The notes beneath the pieces are model-generated. The model searched no databases and had not been told where the DNA came from. It saw only the letters and a program-made list of their open reading frames with translations. From positions 1-6,984 of the forward strand of contig CALGNW010000212.1 of the NCBI GenBank assembly GCA_937958345.1: DNA of 6,984 bases, given 5' to 3'. A program made the position numbers and the translations under genes. Each line of letters starts with the position of its first letter. Position 1 is the first letter of the stretch. Below are positions 6,358 through 6,984 of the stretch, piece by piece. The stretch is from an uncultured Neomegalonema sp. Its GTDB lineage: Bacteria > Pseudomonadota > Alphaproteobacteria > Rhodobacterales > Rhodobacteraceae.

Positions 6358-6613
6358 TCAGGTCGCTCCAAAATTATTATCAGTCTGCTTTGCTACTTAA
6401 CGTTTCGGTCAGCATTATGTCTTCAACGCAAGATATAGCGCATTCCGTCGCGGAAAGGCGGCAATTTTGGTTAAAACCACGCGGTTTTTATCGAATTGCC
6501 GCAACGCAAAAGCGTCATGGCCTGCGTCCCTCGGCCTCTATCGGCACTTCCACTCGCCCCGACGACCCCCTATATCCATCGCAGCATTATTTAAGTCGTG
6601 AGGACGGACCACC
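6358..6613. promoter_or_regulatory. Divergent intergenic region of rpoH and the zeta gene
   Basis: These 256 bases must hold the promoters of both flanking genes, which point away from each other. No consensus sigma-70 pair is clear. Candidate -10-like elements toward rpoH are CATAAT and GATAAT on the minus strand within about 65 bases of the rpoH ATG, and toward the zeta gene TATATC at 6571-6576, all without good -35 partners at 16-18 bases. The centre (6443-6502) is rich in inverted repeats. No convincing ORF lies wholly inside. Confidence 0.45.
6458..6502. repeat. Nested inverted repeat upstream of rpoH
   Basis: Outer arms GCGGCAATT (6458-6466) and AATTGCCGC (6494-6502) are perfect 9-base complements. 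Inside them AAAACC (6473-6478) and GGTTTT (6483-6488) form a second perfect 6-bp stem with a 4-base loop. A third small hairpin, TTCCG/CGGAA (6443-6455), adjoins on the left. The structure lies about 100-145 bases before the rpoH start codon. It could be an operator, a leader-RNA structure or a small RNA; nothing in the sequence decides. Confidence 0.6.
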
Positions 6614-6940
6614 ATGGACAGCATGAACGATCGCAAAAAAGCCTTTGAAAAGAAATTCGCCCACGACGCGGAAATGGTTTTCAAGGCCGAGGCACGACGC
6701 AACCGTGCACTGGCTGAATGGATTGGCGAAAAGTGGGGACTGACCGCCGCGGAGGCCGAGGCCTACGGCGTCACCCTGATCGGCGCGGATATGAAAGAGG
6801 CTGGCGACGACGATGTCATCCAAAAAGTCCTCGCCGATGCGGCAGAGCGCGACGCAACGATTGACGAAGCCGAGTTGCGCGCCAAATCCGAAGAATTGCT
6901 AACGGCTGCCAAGGCCGGGCTGATGGAAGAAGAGTCCTAA
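6614..6940 (+). CDS. F1FO-ATPase inhibitor zeta subunit (DUF1476)
   Basis: The 108-residue protein matches the alphaproteobacterial zeta subunit (DUF1476, PF07345), shown in Paracoccus denitrificans to bind F1-ATPase and block ATP hydrolysis much like mitochondrial IF1. Seen: the N-terminal NDRKKAFEKKFAHDAE block (5-20), whose equivalent in Paracoccus carries the inhibitory region; a helix rich in Ala, Glu, Arg (20-42, KAEARRNRALAEW); YGVTLIGADMKEAGDDDVIQKV (51-72); and a C-terminal helix (83-105). The fold is a predicted four-helix bundle in the cytoplasm, with no signal peptide or cysteine. The ATG at 6614 has GAGGA nine bases upstream and gives the family's usual spacing to the NDR motif; a second ATG at 6623 lacks a good site and would clip the N-terminus. 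No atp genes are near. The downstream 44 bases hold only a weak hairpin (ATCGC/GCGAT). Confidence 0.93.
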   Translation: MDSMNDRKKAFEKKFAHDAEMVFKAEARRNRALAEWIGEKWGLTAAEAEAYGVTLIGADMKEAGDDDVIQKVLADAAERDATIDEAELRAKSEELLTAAKAGLMEEES

Positions 6941-6984
6941 TCGCTAAGGCGGTTAAAAAAGGCGATCTTCCTTCAAAGGATTGC

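Noticed and set aside
6390..6626. Plus-strand open frame (78 codons) in the rpoH-zeta intergenic region
   Set aside because: It overlaps the true start of the zeta gene out of frame, has no ribosome binding site, and covers the inverted repeats; its product has no recognisable features.
6941..6984. Possible terminator after the zeta gene
   Set aside because: Only a 5-bp stem (ATCGC/GCGAT) with a 17-base loop and no clean T-run; the window ends before a better structure can be seen.

Overview
The window looks like chromosomal DNA from an alphaproteobacterium, most likely Rhodobacterales (Roseobacter/Paracoccus-like). Three things point there: a complex I operon interspersed with non-nuo genes, an RpoH of the RpoHI type, and a gene for the F1-ATPase zeta inhibitor (DUF1476), which is characteristic of alphaproteobacteria. 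This placement comes from protein character only; no database search was run.

Layout. Reading leftward on the minus strand from the right: rpoH (6357-5449) with a strong rho-independent terminator; a small secreted DUF7282-like protein (5323-4901) with its own terminator; nuoG (4731-2668); a strong hairpin just after nuoG; a small exported protein resembling the mycobacterial LpqH/19-kDa antigen domain (2535-2173); an ADP-ribosylglycohydrolase-family protein of the J1-crystallin/SelJ-like type (2165-1224); nuoH (1109-12); and the first codons of what should be nuoI (from base 10). On the plus strand, diverging from rpoH, is the zeta subunit gene (6614-6940). The 256-base gap between rpoH and zeta holds a nested inverted repeat.

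How the genes fit together. NuoG and NuoH are the Fe-S-carrying peripheral-arm subunit and the quinone-site membrane subunit of NADH:ubiquinone oxidoreductase. The two genes between them are tightly coupled (7-base gap) and probably ride on the nuo transcript. The zeta protein inhibits ATP hydrolysis by F1FO-ATPase, and rpoH encodes the heat-shock sigma factor. The most notable point is what is missing: nuoF, the usual neighbour upstream of nuoG, is absent. Instead nuoG is preceded by a terminator and then the DUF7282-like gene and rpoH, so the nuo locus appears split, or rearranged, between nuoF and nuoG.

No mobile element, CRISPR array, tRNA or rRNA was seen. Most of the window is conserved housekeeping DNA. 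The parts worth a second look are the split operon, the two-gene insert between nuoG and nuoH, the hairpin after nuoG and the structured rpoH upstream region.
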